64,000 bases of DNA from Corynebacterium minutissimum (lineage in GTDB: Bacteria; Actinomycetota; Actinomycetes; Mycobacteriales; Mycobacteriaceae). A program made the position numbers and the translations under genes. Below, piece after piece: positions 16,151 through 25,167 of the stretch (within the stretch, counting starts at the first letter, position 1; every line of letters starts with the position of its first letter). The notes below the pieces were generated by a model, which saw nothing but the letters and a program-made list of their open reading frames with translations, did not search any database and had not been told where the DNA came from. The DNA lies in NCBI RefSeq assembly GCF_000805675.1, contig NZ_JSEF01000004.1, positions 124,001 to 188,000 of the forward strand, written 5' to 3'.

Positions 16151-17280
16151 GGCTTCCTCCAGGTAATGAGCACCAGCCAGCCATCTTCGGTAGGTTCATT
16201 GAAAGCGGTTGCACCGACAGCTCGGGCGCGCTCTTGGATGCTGATGGTGCCACGGCCCGTGGGGCTATGTGTGAAAGTGCCGCGGGTGATTATCCGCAGT
16301 TCATCATCGCTCAGCATGACATCAACAGGCGCGCCTGTTGCATGTTTGCGGGCATTTGTCAGAGCTTCTTGGGTGATTCGATAAGCCGCAATCAACTCGC
16401 CCTCCGACAAGTGGGAAGTGTCCGAAAACGTTACTACCTGTCCCAGAGCGCGAACTTCCGAAATTAGCGCAGGTAAATTTGTAGGCTGAGGGATGCGGTG
16501 TATTTCGGCATCGGAAACCGAGAGCTTGCCAACGGTCGCGCGGACATCCTGGAGTGCCTTCGTCGTCGACGAGGTCACGTGTTGGAGATGTTCTTTGGCA
16601 GCGATGGGGTTGACATCGATGCATGCCTGTGCGGCTTGAGCTTGGATGGCGATGGCTGAGAGGTGATGGGCGGTGGTGTCGTGAAGCTCTCGCGCAATGC
16701 GGGCGCGCTCCTCGACAATGGCGTTTTCCTCAGCGAGTTCTGCTTGACGGGCAAGGGATGCGGTGAGCTCACGGTTATTGCGGACAGCGAGTCCAATAGC
16801 AAAGAGCACTATGAGGGGGAGTATCCAGCCCAGGGCTGTCAGCAGAGTAAAAAGTGGAGGCTCGATTTCTCCCAGCGGTGGCATGACAGTGGCGCGGAGG
16901 ATGCCGACAATGAGACCCGAGATAATGAGGGTAATAGTGTCGCGGGTTTTTGACTTCGTGTGCAGCGCTAGCGAAAACGCAGCCACCGAAGCAGCGATGC
17001 CGTTGTAGCCGAGGCTGTAGTCTGCGGTGACGAGACAGTAGAGGGACCACACGAGCTCAGTAGAAGAAATCGCGAGTAGCACGCTTAAGGGGAATCTACG
17101 GCGCCACAGTAGGAGGATGCCTTTGGCAATGATGGCAACAAGAATCAACCAGTACTGCGCTGGAGACAATGCGGTATTGAAGGGGGTTGGTTCCATCGAG
17201 CTAGCCACCAGGAACCCAACGAGGTCAAGGCCTAGAACGATGACAGCGAGAGCGATGTCTCTGGCTGAAAGGCGATTCAT
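16147..17280 (-). CDS. Sensor histidine kinase (HisKA_3 type)
   Basis: About 377 residues. Five or six membrane helices without a large outer loop fill residues 1-150, then a short coil leads to the H-box (ERARIARELHDTTAHHLSAIA) and an ATPase domain (ALTNARKHATG, GRGTISIQERARAVG). It phosphorylates the regulator encoded next, with a 4-base overlap. The start at 17280 (MNRLSARD) is tentative; ATG 17289 is also possible. Such membrane-embedded sensors often detect envelope stress or the load of a linked transporter, which suits the adjacent ABC genes. Confidence 0.88.
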   Translation of the reverse strand: MNRLSARDIALAVIVLGLDLVGFLVASSMEPTPFNTALSPAQYWLILVAIIAKGILLLWRRRFPLSVLLAISSTELVWSLYCLVTADYSLGYNGIAASVAAFSLALHTKSKTRDTITLIISGLIVGILRATVMPPLGEIEPPLFTLLTALGWILPLIVLFAIGLAVRNNRELTASLARQAELAEENAIVEERARIARELHDTTAHHLSAIAIQAQAAQACIDVNPIAAKEHLQHVTSSTTKALQDVRATVGKLSVSDAEIHRIPQPTNLPALISEVRALGQVVTFSDTSHLSEGELIAAYRITQEALTNARKHATGAPVDVMLSDDELRIITRGTFTHSPTGRGTISIQERARAVGATAFNEPTEDGWLVLITWRKP

Positions 17281-17290
17281 GTAGCCCATG

Positions 17291-18118
17291 TTAAAGATTT
17301 GCCCGGTGAAAGCGGGTGAGCCCAAGTCCCATACTCACAACCGACCAGCCGGTAAGTACAGCAATACCCACCCATGGATTCATAGTCTGCGTTGGCCCCT
17401 GTCCACCAGCAATTGACACAGCAGAAGAAGGAAGCCAACTGTAAAGATACGGTTCCCACCCAGCCATGACGCCGATAGTTCCCAGGATAACTCCTGCCAT
17501 TAACACTGCGACAATAACGCCGATGGCTGGACCGATTTTCTGTATGGCTAATACGACACCGATGATTGCGAGGGTTAGTAGTAGCACCGCCAAGCTGCCT
17601 CGAAGCCACATGACGGCGACATCAGAAGCAGAAGCAATCAGAGAAACATCATTCATCGGAGCCGCAACCAGTGCGATCAGTGAGTTAAGAACACAGGCTC
17701 CCGCGCACACTAGGAGGACGGTACTAAGTACAGCCGCGATCAAAGAACGCACCCATTTCATACGCGAACCAGCGCCAACCACCTTCCACACCACTGCACC
17801 GCTGGAAAATGGGTAGCTAGCTGCGGTGATTGTGAGTGCAACAATGGCGATGAGGAAGATTGAAATGCCTGTCGACTGGCCAGAACCTGTGATGTCGAGG
17901 GCGGCCAATTGGAAACTGGACGTCGTGGGATCGGAGCCGTCGATCAGCGCCTGAACTTGTTGGCCCGTAGGACTGTCACCGACTTGTGGCGGGTCAATTT
18001 TCAAAAGGAACGGAAGTGCCCACTGCAGGACAGCGCCGATGCCCGCCATCATAACTGCGAGTATGGCGACAATCAGCACGTTCGGGAGGTGGCGAAGGGT
18101 ATAAAACTCGGATTTCAT
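17291..18118 (-). CDS. ABC transporter membrane subunit (ABC-2 like)
   Basis: A 275-residue protein with about six hydrophobic helices and no ATPase domain. It begins MKSEFYTLRHLPNVL, a cytoplasmic start resembling NatB/ABC-2 permeases. Its gene starts 2 bases after the stop of the ATPase gene, and the kinase gene begins about 10 bases after its own stop, so the four genes form one operon. The likely role is export of a drug, peptide or lipid, but the sequence does not reveal the substrate. Confidence 0.82.
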   Translation of the reverse strand: MKSEFYTLRHLPNVLIVAILAVMMAGIGAVLQWALPFLLKIDPPQVGDSPTGQQVQALIDGSDPTTSSFQLAALDITGSGQSTGISIFLIAIVALTITAASYPFSSGAVVWKVVGAGSRMKWVRSLIAAVLSTVLLVCAGACVLNSLIALVAAPMNDVSLIASASDVAVMWLRGSLAVLLLTLAIIGVVLAIQKIGPAIGVIVAVLMAGVILGTIGVMAGWEPYLYSWLPSSAVSIAGGQGPTQTMNPWVGIAVLTGWSVVSMGLGLTRFHRANL

Positions 18119-18120
18119 GT

Positions 18121-18780
18121 CTAGCCCTTCGTAGCGTGGGCGAAGTAGGTGGCTTCAAGGTCGGGGATTTCACTTAGAACGCCTGTGAATGTGGTGTGAC
18201 CACGAGAAATGATGACTACGTCGTGGGCGACTGCGGCTGCTTCAGCCAAATGATGGGTTGCCATGATAATTGCCTTCCCACGGGAAGCCTCCGCACACAA
18301 GACTTCGCCTAACCAGCGAATGCCGTCAGGATCAAGACCAGAGGACGGCTCGTCCAAGATGATGATGTCGGGATCTTGTAACAGAGCTCCTGCTAGCGCT
18401 ATACGACGCTTCATGCCTAACGAGTAAGTTTTGAGCTGCCGGTCGCAGCGGTGCGACATATCTACCAGCTCTAAAATCTCTTGTACCCGATGCTTATCGA
18501 CGCCATATAGCCTCGCCATTGCTTGGAGATGCTGACGCCCGGTGAGACTGGTAACGAGGCCGCCATCGTCGAGGAGCAGCCCGATGGCGCCATTGATGTG
18601 CTTCGTTCCGGTGGCTTTCACCAAGCCGAGGGCAGCCCGGAGCGTGGTGGATTTGCCGGCGCCGTTCGGACCAAGCAAAGCGGTGATCCGTCCGGGCGAT
18701 GCCGTGAGGTTCGCGCCGTGGACAACCTCATGTTCGGCGAAGGAGACGGTGATGTCTCGAGCAGTGAATACGGTGTTCAT
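18121..18780 (-). CDS. ABC transporter ATP-binding subunit
   Basis: A 219-residue ATPase with Walker [10 protein letters not shown], a Q-loop region in which the usual Gln is not obvious ([19 protein letters not shown]), signature [16 protein letters not shown] and Walker [14 protein letters not shown], ending in the switch His of ATHHLAEA. YSxGMKRR-type signatures are typical of ABC-2 exporters of the CcmA/NatA group. The start at 18780 is preferred over 18816 because TATCGT stands 7 bases before it. It is the first gene of the ABC plus two-component operon. Confidence 0.88.
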   Translation of the reverse strand: MNTVFTARDITVSFAEHEVVHGANLTASPGRITALLGPNGAGKSTTLRAALGLVKATGTKHINGAIGLLLDDGGLVTSLTGRQHLQAMARLYGVDKHRVQEILELVDMSHRCDRQLKTYSLGMKRRIALAGALLQDPDIIILDEPSSGLDPDGIRWLGEVLCAEASRGKAIIMATHHLAEAAAVAHDVVIISRGHTTFTGVLSEIPDLEATYFAHATKG

Positions 18781-18864
18781 ACCTCTGACGATATTGATCA
18801 GGGGCATGAGAAACATCGCCTAAGCAGGCAATCTTTTGCCTCCGCCATTTGGGGGAGAGGCCCG

Positions 18865-19107
18865 TTAATCGAGTAGAGCGCGGTACTGCTTGCGGGCCTT
18901 CATGGAATGAATGATGGTCTCGGTCCCGTCGTCCCAGATAAGAACAACGAGCTCAAGTAATCTCATTGAGCCGTCGAATCCGAGGCGAAGCTCTCGCTGT
19001 GGGTTCTCGTCGTCGAGTGGCGCTTTAAAAACACAAGTTGATGTTGCTGCGGTTACGGAATCCTCCGGCTTGATGCCGTGTTTTGTGGCGCTCCGGCGAA
19101 CCTCCAT
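18865..19107 (-). CDS. Putative toxin of a two-gene toxin-antitoxin-like pair
   Basis: An 80-residue protein beginning MEVRRSATKHGI and ending with an IIHSMKARKQYRALL segment. This resembles small toxin-like proteins (BrnT/DUF4258-like) that accompany ribbon-helix-helix antitoxins in actinobacteria, with a conserved basic patch and a C-terminal His-Ser-Met-x-x-Arg. The ATG follows the upstream gene's stop with no gap, the standard antitoxin-first order. Activity as an RNase is an inference and has not been shown for this protein. Confidence 0.6.
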   Translation of the reverse strand: MEVRRSATKHGIKPEDSVTAATSTCVFKAPLDDENPQRELRLGFDGSMRLLELVVLIWDDGTETIIHSMKARKQYRALLD

Positions 19108-19353
19108 TTAAATGGCTCTTCTTAGTGCTTCACGGATTGCCTGTGACCTAGACCATCCATGCGCTGTAGCATACTTATCCAGGTCTGCAATTTCATTGGG
19201 CGAAAGGCGAATCGAGACAATCTTTGCGGCTTGGTTGTCGCGGGGTTTCCGCCCCCGAGTGCGAAGGGTCTCCACGTCATAACCATTTTCGGCTTCCATT
19301 ACCCATTCATCAATTTGCTCTTCGCTGATCGGCTGTCCATTGATAGTCTTCAT
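19108..19353 (-). CDS. Ribbon-helix-helix antitoxin-like regulator
   Basis: An 81-residue protein. The C-terminal half (AKIVSIRLSPNEIADLDKYATAHGWSRSQAIREAL) is a clear ribbon-helix-helix DNA-binding fold like CopG/Arc. The acidic N-terminal half probably wraps the toxin. TACGAT lies 7 bases before the ATG, so the message is probably leaderless and autoregulated. It forms a two-gene unit with the downstream 80-residue protein. Confidence 0.75.
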   Translation of the reverse strand: MKTINGQPISEEQIDEWVMEAENGYDVETLRTRGRKPRDNQAAKIVSIRLSPNEIADLDKYATAHGWSRSQAIREALRRAI

Positions 19354-19404
19354 AACCGTAATCGTATTACGAAAAGGGGTTCTGTCGCTAGAGTGAAATT
19401 CGGA

Positions 19405-20058
19405 CTAGGAGCCAGCGCCACCCAGAATCTTCGTCACCAGGTTCAGGCGCGTGCTGGCGCCGAAGATGGTGATGAGGCGAGAGACGTGCTTCTTCACTGC
19501 GGACTCGGAATAGCCGGTGGCGGCGGCGATCTCTGAGTTAGAGTTGCCGGCGAGAAGCAGCTTGAGAACGGCAATTTCCGCCTCATGGAGGTCGTGGCCC
19601 TCAATGGCGGCAGCGACGGGATCGCGTGGGGTGGCGGGCTCGCCGATGTAGTCGACCAAACGGTGCATGGCGGCCGGGGCAATGACGGTGCCGCCCTCTA
19701 CAGCCGAGCGAACAGCCTCGATGATGGAGCGCGGGCGCTGGTTCTTTAAGATGTAGCCAGCACCGCCCGCGCGCAGAATCTTGAGCATTGTGTCATCCGA
19801 GTCGAACGCGGTCACCGCCAAAAATGTGGGCGGGTTCGGCGCGGAATTAAGGTGCTTCAGAAGGGTGATGCCATCCATTTGCGGCATGTGGATATCAGCC
19901 AGCACGAGGTCCGGCTCGACATCCTCGATTTGTGCCAAGCAATCTGCACCATTGGTGGCCTCACCGACCACTGAGATGTCGTCGGTGGTCTGGAAGTAGA
20001 GGCGGAAAGTCGACCGGACGAGCTCGTCATCGTCGACGAGGAACACCCGAATGCTCAT
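19405..20058 (-). CDS. LuxR/NarL-family response regulator
   Basis: A 217-residue regulator. The receiver carries DDD at 8-10, the phospho-acceptor in LVLADIHMPQMDG and Lys in ILKNQRP. The C-terminal helix-turn-helix (AEIAVLKLLLAGNSNSEIAAATGYSESAVKKHV) is of the LuxR type. It is the third gene of a kinase - small peptide - regulator unit read from the minus strand. Confidence 0.92.
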   Translation of the reverse strand: MSIRVFLVDDDELVRSTFRLYFQTTDDISVVGEATNGADCLAQIEDVEPDLVLADIHMPQMDGITLLKHLNSAPNPPTFLAVTAFDSDDTMLKILRAGGAGYILKNQRPRSIIEAVRSAVEGGTVIAPAAMHRLVDYIGEPATPRDPVAAAIEGHDLHEAEIAVLKLLLAGNSNSEIAAATGYSESAVKKHVSRLITIFGASTRLNLVTKILGGAGS

Positions 20059-20097
20059 GGGAGATATGTGGTCGAAAGGAACAGGTGGGGCGTGGTC

Positions 20098-20301
20098 TTA
20101 GCCTCCGCACCACCAGCGCTCCGGGCTGGTGGAGCAACGGAAGTGGTCGGCGAATTCGGCGCCATACGACCTGTAGAAGGTGAATCCGGTGGATTCGGAA
20201 GCGGTGGTGTTTTCGGTGGTTGCGGTGGGTTCAGACGCACCAGCTACTGGTGCGGAGAAAAGGGCCAGTGCTGCAGCGGCCGCGGCGAGGGAAGTGCGCA
20301 T
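20098..20301 (-). CDS. Small secreted peptide between kinase and response regulator
   Basis: A 67-residue protein with an obvious signal peptide (about 1-22, LAAAAAALALFSAPVAGA) and a short mature part of about 45 residues. After a Thr/Ser/Glu-rich linker, the C-terminus reads EFADHFRCSTSPERWWCGG, with two Cys that could form a disulphide loop of 8 residues between them. A ribosome-binding site AAAGG precedes the ATG by about 5 bases. It belongs to no family I know. Its place between sensor and regulator suggests a signal, ligand or accessory of this pathway. Confidence 0.65.
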   Translation of the reverse strand: MRTSLAAAAAALALFSAPVAGASEPTATTENTTASESTGFTFYRSYGAEFADHFRCSTSPERWWCGG

Positions 20302-20347
20302 GTTTTACCTTTAATATTCAATGTTCGGTGATTACCGGGCCACTTTA

Positions 20348-21424
20348 CTATATTTTTCTCAGACAGGCAGCAGGAAGCGATAGGCGTGTGACCCACTGAT
20401 CAGCCTCTTTCCCGCTGCCGAATGTGCCATGAACCCTCCGCACTCGGCGGGCGATCTCACTCAAACCTAGGCTGGTCGTCATGAACTGACGCGATTGCTG
20501 TGCGGCGATCGAAGACGTGATGTGCACATCAATATTCTTAGAAGTGCTGTTGGCTTCGATGCTCACGCGTGACTCGGGTTGGGCATATTTGAGAATATTT
20601 ACGGCAAGTTCAGAGAATACGAGGGAGAGCTTCTGCGGTAGAGCAAGCTGACCCGTCTTTCCCAGATTGATGTCCGTCTCGCATATGAAGCCGTGGCTCG
20701 ATAGGAAGCTCACCATGGTATCGAGGTCTTCTTCGACCGACTTGATACCTTGAGTGACGCTTTCATTCTTCATCACACGCAGAAGATCGCGCACCTCACC
20801 CATTGCCCGGCGGGCGTCGTCGGCGATAGCTTCCGCGGAGTCAGCTGCGGAAGGATCCGTTTGGGTCAGCGCTAAGGTCTCCGAGCGCATGACCACGGAG
20901 GTCAAGGTCGCAGCTACCGAATCGTGAAGGGCAGTCATGAGAGCCTCGCGCTGCTCGGCGGCGCGCTGCTCGGAGGCAAGACGCTGGTCCCGGGTTCTGC
21001 GCAGTGCGGCGCCAATGCCGATGGCCACCGCATATAAGAGAAGCGGAAGCGAAAGGTTAAATGGATCGAAGTCAGGGAGGTAGTTGTTCGACGGATCTGT
21101 AGTGATGAAGTACGTGTACACCACCGCCAGGGGAACTGCCCACAACCAGCGCTTCTGAAACGCCACAATGCCCACAATGACGGGGCTCCACGCCAGGAAT
21201 AGGAAAGAGCGCCAGTCGGGGCACCACATGGCGAACGCAAAAAGCGCACCGTACCCGCAGGCCGCCACGAAGGGACGTCGGATAGCCAGCGGCGTCACGC
21301 TGACGCCGAGGCCTGCGAGTAGGAGTGCGCCGGGAGTAAGGAAGTTTTTGTCCACCGTGACGGTGAGCATCACTAAAATGATGCAGCCGACACCGGCGAC
21401 GCTATAGAACCGCGAGGAGTTCAT
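20348..21424 (-). CDS. Sensor histidine kinase (HisKA_3 type)
   Basis: A 358-residue kinase with about five membrane helices in residues 1-155, then the H-box (REALMTALHDSVAATLTSVV) and an ATPase domain in which the N-box reads ELAVNILKYAQP. The G-box is short (SLGLSEIARRVRRVHG). It heads the unit that continues with the small secreted peptide and the regulator. It ends about 115 bases before crgA on the upstream side, so the two are probably separate. Confidence 0.88.
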   Translation of the reverse strand: MNSSRFYSVAGVGCIILVMLTVTVDKNFLTPGALLLAGLGVSVTPLAIRRPFVAACGYGALFAFAMWCPDWRSFLFLAWSPVIVGIVAFQKRWLWAVPLAVVYTYFITTDPSNNYLPDFDPFNLSLPLLLYAVAIGIGAALRRTRDQRLASEQRAAEQREALMTALHDSVAATLTSVVMRSETLALTQTDPSAADSAEAIADDARRAMGEVRDLLRVMKNESVTQGIKSVEEDLDTMVSFLSSHGFICETDINLGKTGQLALPQKLSLVFSELAVNILKYAQPESRVSIEANSTSKNIDVHITSSIAAQQSRQFMTTSLGLSEIARRVRRVHGTFGSGKEADQWVTRLSLPAACLRKI

Positions 21425-21450
21425 CGCTTCCGTGTTTTAAGCGTGAAAAA

Positions 21451-21726
21451 CTAACGCCAACCCATCGTCATGAGCAGACCGATGATGGCTAGGCCGAAGC
21501 CGATGCCGTAGTTCCACGGACCCAGCTCCTGCATGAACGGGATGGACTCGCCGGCCAGGTAGTTCACCACGAGCCACAGCAGGCCAATGAGCATGAGGCT
21601 GAGCATGATGGCGATGTACCACTTCGGGGTGCCCTCAGAGTTGATCTTGACCGGGGTGCGGTTGGTAGCAGAGCTGGAGGACTGTGGGAGTGCGGAGCCC
21701 TCCGTCGTGATCTTGGACTTTGGCAT
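21451..21726 (-). CDS. crgA: Cell-division protein CrgA
   Basis: A 91-residue protein with a basic N-terminus (MPKSKITT) and two membrane helices (about 36-56 and 70-88) separated by the short loop [15 protein letters not shown], which is the CrgA pattern. In actinobacteria CrgA links FtsZ-stage septation to penicillin-binding proteins and sits beside pknB, as here. Its reading direction matches the whole division operon that lies upstream of it. Confidence 0.93.
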   Translation of the reverse strand: MPKSKITTEGSALPQSSSSATNRTPVKINSEGTPKWYIAIMLSLMLIGLLWLVVNYLAGESIPFMQELGPWNYGIGFGLAIIGLLMTMGWR

Positions 21727-21789
21727 TTCTACACCTTTAGGTAGGGGGTTTTAATCTGTGGGATACCTTAGCAGCTACGGCGAAAAGAG

Positions 21790-23730
21790 CTATTGCGGAA
21801 TCAACGCGGACGGGTCGAATTCCCAGAAGCGGACGTCGATGGTGGCGTCCTTGCGGATGGCATCGCCGCGCTTGACGGATGCCCACCCAATCTTGTCGCT
21901 GTCGATCGGGTTAGACGTAGGAATGCGGTCACCCACCTCAAGGGTGCCGGACCAGCCCTTCGCACGCAGCGCGGACTCGGCTTCACCCTGAGTGGAGTGC
22001 ACCAGGTCCGGTGCCTGAATCAGCATGCCGTTAGAGACCTCAACGGTGACCGTGCTGCCCTTGGGGAGCTTTTGGCCCTTTTCGGAGACCTTGATGACTT
22101 GATTCTCCGGCAGCTCAGAATCCACCGAATGCACGTTGACCTCAAAGTCCATGGAGCTGAGCATCTCCACGGCGCGGTCGCGGTCCATGCCGGATACGTC
22201 CGGGACGCTGACATCCTTCTGGCCCTTGGACACCGTGATGTGGACCTTTGAACCCTTGGACAGCTGCGAGCCGCCGGCCGGGTTCTGCGAGATGATTTCG
22301 CCCGTAGGTGCATCATCGTTGACCTGCTCGATGTCTTCCTTGAGTTCCAGGGAAGCCTCCTCCAGTGCCTGCGTGGCCTCTTCCACGGTCATACCGGTGA
22401 GGTCAGGGACCTCAGTAATCTCCTTACCAGAGGACACGGTCAGCGTGACCGAGGACTTCTTCTGCAGCTCAGAGCCTTCCGCTGGGTTGATACGGATGGC
22501 CTTGCCGCGCGGAACGTCAGGACTAGGCTCCTCATTGACTGTGACGAAGAGACCGAGCTTCTCCAGCTCCTCCACGACCTCGTTGCGTGGGCGGTCCTTC
22601 ACCTTGGGCACGACGACCATGTTGGCGCGTTGCGCGGCTTCGTGCTGCGCCTGTTCACGTTCGCGGGCTTCCTGCTGGGAGCTCTGCCAGAAGTCCCAGG
22701 CAAAGTAACCGACGATGGCGATAAGCGCCGCCGCGAGCAGGGCCGCGAGCCACTTCAAGCCGCCGCCGCCCTCGTCGTCTTCGCTCGGCCTTGTCGACGC
22801 CACCGGCGCACGGTGCTGCGCTGACACCGGGGCCACCATCGTGGTGGGGTGATCTTCATCGTTGACGTGCGAGCGCGCTGCCTCGGGCAGCTGGCCTTCC
22901 GCCAAACGCTCCAGGTCATCGCCCATTTCCCAGGCGGACTGGTACCGGTCCGCTGGGTGCTTAGCCATGGCAGTGAGCACCACGGCATCGAGGCCAAGGC
23001 GCTGCTTCTCAGACAGATCTTCTTCAATGAACTCCGAGGGAGGGGTCGGGTCCTCCTGCACGTGCTGGTAAGCCACTGCGAAGGGAGTCTCGCCTTCAAA
23101 CGGGGTGCGGCCAGTCACCGTTTCATACATGACGCAGCCGAGCGCGTAGACGTCAGAGCGGGCGTCGGCCGGCTTGCCGCGGGCTTGTTCCGGGGAAAGA
23201 TACTGCGCGGTGCCAATGACCGCAGAAGTCTGCGTCATCGCGGACGTGGAATCATCGAGGGCCCGGGCGATGCCGAAGTCCATGACCTTCACCTGGCCGG
23301 TGTTGGTGAGCATGATGTTCGCCGGCTTGATATCGCGGTGAATAATGCCTGCTTCGTGGGAGGACTGCAGGGCATCTGCTACGGGTTTAAGGACGCGCGC
23401 GGCTTCGCCCACCGGCAACGGCCCGTCCTCACGAACGATATCGCGCAGCGTGCGGCCTTGGACGTATTCCATGACGATGTAGGGCACCATCATGCCGTCG
23501 ACGTCCTTCTCACCGGTGTCGAACACGGCCACGATATTGGGGTGGTTGAGCTTACCGGAATTCTGGGCTTCGCGGCGGAAACGTTCACGGAAGTTGACGT
23601 CGCGCGCCATGTCGGGGCGCAGCATTTTGACGGCGACGGTGCGTCCCAAGACGGTGTCTTCGGCCTCGTAGACTTCAGACATGCCGCCGGTGCCGATGGA
23701 CTGGCGGAGGTGGTACCGATCACTGACCAT
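21790..23730 (-). CDS. pknB: Serine/threonine protein kinase PknB with PASTA domains
   Basis: A 646-residue receptor kinase. Residues 1-270 hold the kinase domain with VAVKMLRPDM (Lys), HRDIKPANIML (catalytic loop) and DFG (MDFGIARALDD). A membrane helix lies near 335-355. Four PASTA repeats follow, beginning VVVPKVKDRP, ITEVPDLTGM, VSVPDVSGMD and MLIQAPDLVHS; they sense muropeptides or lipid II outside the cell. PknB phosphorylates division and cell-wall proteins and is reversed by PstP. The gene starts 6 bases after pknA stops. Confidence 0.95.
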   Translation of the reverse strand: MVSDRYHLRQSIGTGGMSEVYEAEDTVLGRTVAVKMLRPDMARDVNFRERFRREAQNSGKLNHPNIVAVFDTGEKDVDGMMVPYIVMEYVQGRTLRDIVREDGPLPVGEAARVLKPVADALQSSHEAGIIHRDIKPANIMLTNTGQVKVMDFGIARALDDSTSAMTQTSAVIGTAQYLSPEQARGKPADARSDVYALGCVMYETVTGRTPFEGETPFAVAYQHVQEDPTPPSEFIEEDLSEKQRLGLDAVVLTAMAKHPADRYQSAWEMGDDLERLAEGQLPEAARSHVNDEDHPTTMVAPVSAQHRAPVASTRPSEDDEGGGGLKWLAALLAAALIAIVGYFAWDFWQSSQQEAREREQAQHEAAQRANMVVVPKVKDRPRNEVVEELEKLGLFVTVNEEPSPDVPRGKAIRINPAEGSELQKKSSVTLTVSSGKEITEVPDLTGMTVEEATQALEEASLELKEDIEQVNDDAPTGEIISQNPAGGSQLSKGSKVHITVSKGQKDVSVPDVSGMDRDRAVEMLSSMDFEVNVHSVDSELPENQVIKVSEKGQKLPKGSTVTVEVSNGMLIQAPDLVHSTQGEAESALRAKGWSGTLEVGDRIPTSNPIDSDKIGWASVKRGDAIRKDATIDVRFWEFDPSALIPQ

Positions 23731-23736
23731 GGTGGG

Positions 23737-25167
23737 TTACTGGCCTCCCTGTAGCGCGGATTCTTCGGTGGGGTTGTCCTGTGAGTCTAGTTCGGCTGTG
23801 GCGGTTGGTCCGTCATTGACCTGCGGTTGTGTCCCCTCAGGTACGAGTTCTTCGCCGGTGGGTTGGTGCGGGGTGACCTCCTGGGTGGGCGACGGCATGA
23901 TCGAATGTGTCGTCGTGACGGTAATGGGGGCTGGGGGTTCTTCTTCCACCGTGGTGGTTTCCACTGTGTCACGGGTCGTCGGGGCCTCAGTGGTGGGCTC
24001 CTCCGTGGTCTCCGGCGTGACGGTTTCGGTGACGATGATTTCCGTCGGCTGCTCCGAGGTGGTGGGCGCAGGTTCACTGGAGTTCTCGGTGAAGAACCTG
24101 TAGCCCGCGAGGCCGATGCCCACGAGCGCAGCGATGGCCACAGCTATGAGCAAGCCGGTGCCGAAGCCACCTTTCTTCGCCGGCGGTTCCGCTTCCGGCG
24201 GCTGTGTTGCCGGGCGCACCGTTGTGGGTTGGGCCATGTTAGCCAACATTTCCGTCGATGCGGAGGGGGAGGGCTCGGCGGCGAGCGGAGTGAGCGCGGC
24301 AGATTTCGGCTGCGGCGGGCGCTGGCCCTGGCGCACGGCCGAGATGGCGTTGGTGAACTCGTTGCCGTCGGCAAAGCGGGTATTAGGGTCCTTGCGCAGG
24401 GCAAGGCCGATCAATTCGCGCGTGGGCGCGCTTATCGACGTCGACAAGGGCTCCGGCGCCTGACTAATATGCGCCAGCGCTACCGATACCGAGGAATCAC
24501 CGCTGAAGGGGCGATTGCCGGCAAGCATTTCATAGCCCACCACACCAAGCGAGTACACGTCCGAAGCTGGTCCGACCTCGTAACCTTGGGCCTGTTCCGG
24601 CGAGACGTACTGAGCGGTGCCGACCACCATGCCGGTGCGGGTCAGCGGCACGGCGGCGGCTGCCTTGGCGATGCCAAAGTCAGTGATTTTGACCTGCCCG
24701 TTCTGGGTAATCATGAGGTTGCCCGGCTTAATATCGCGGTGCACGAGCCCCATGTGGTGGATGACGGACAGGCCGTGGGAGGCCTGCTCCATGACGTCGA
24801 GCGCCAGCGTTTCCGGGAGTGCGCCTTCGCGGGCCAGCAGGTCCGCCAAGGATTCACCGCGGATATACTCCAGGGCCATGAAACAGAAGGTGCGGCCGTT
24901 GTCCTCAAGCTCGCGGTAGTCGTAGGTGGCCACGACGTTCTCGGAGTCAATGGACTCTGCCGCCTTGGCCTCATTGCGGAAGCGCGAGAGGAATTCGTTG
25001 TTATCGGAGAATTCCGGCCGCAGGACCTTGATGGCTACCTCGCGGTCGTTGCGGACATCATCGGCCAGCCACACGGTGGACATACCACCGTGGCCAACGA
25101 TCCACTGCAGCTGGTAGTCCTCACCGATGAGTGCTTGTAGGTGTTCTTTGTTATCAGCGCTGTTCAC
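23737..25167 (-). CDS. pknA: Serine/threonine protein kinase PknA
   Basis: A 476-residue kinase with catalytic loop HRDIKPGNLMI and DFGIAKAAAA. After residue 280 the chain becomes Pro/Ala-rich, crosses the membrane once (about 345-365, GTGLLIAVAIAALVGIGLAGY) and ends in a long Thr/Glu/Pro extracellular tail without PASTA repeats, the feature that separates PknA from PknB. Start and pbpA stop overlap by 1 base. In corynebacteria PknA activates PknB and is important for rod growth. Confidence 0.94.
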   Translation of the reverse strand: MNSADNKEHLQALIGEDYQLQWIVGHGGMSTVWLADDVRNDREVAIKVLRPEFSDNNEFLSRFRNEAKAAESIDSENVVATYDYRELEDNGRTFCFMALEYIRGESLADLLAREGALPETLALDVMEQASHGLSVIHHMGLVHRDIKPGNLMITQNGQVKITDFGIAKAAAAVPLTRTGMVVGTAQYVSPEQAQGYEVGPASDVYSLGVVGYEMLAGNRPFSGDSSVSVALAHISQAPEPLSTSISAPTRELIGLALRKDPNTRFADGNEFTNAISAVRQGQRPPQPKSAALTPLAAEPSPSASTEMLANMAQPTTVRPATQPPEAEPPAKKGGFGTGLLIAVAIAALVGIGLAGYRFFTENSSEPAPTTSEQPTEIIVTETVTPETTEEPTTEAPTTRDTVETTTVEEEPPAPITVTTTHSIMPSPTQEVTPHQPTGEELVPEGTQPQVNDGPTATAELDSQDNPTEESALQGGQ

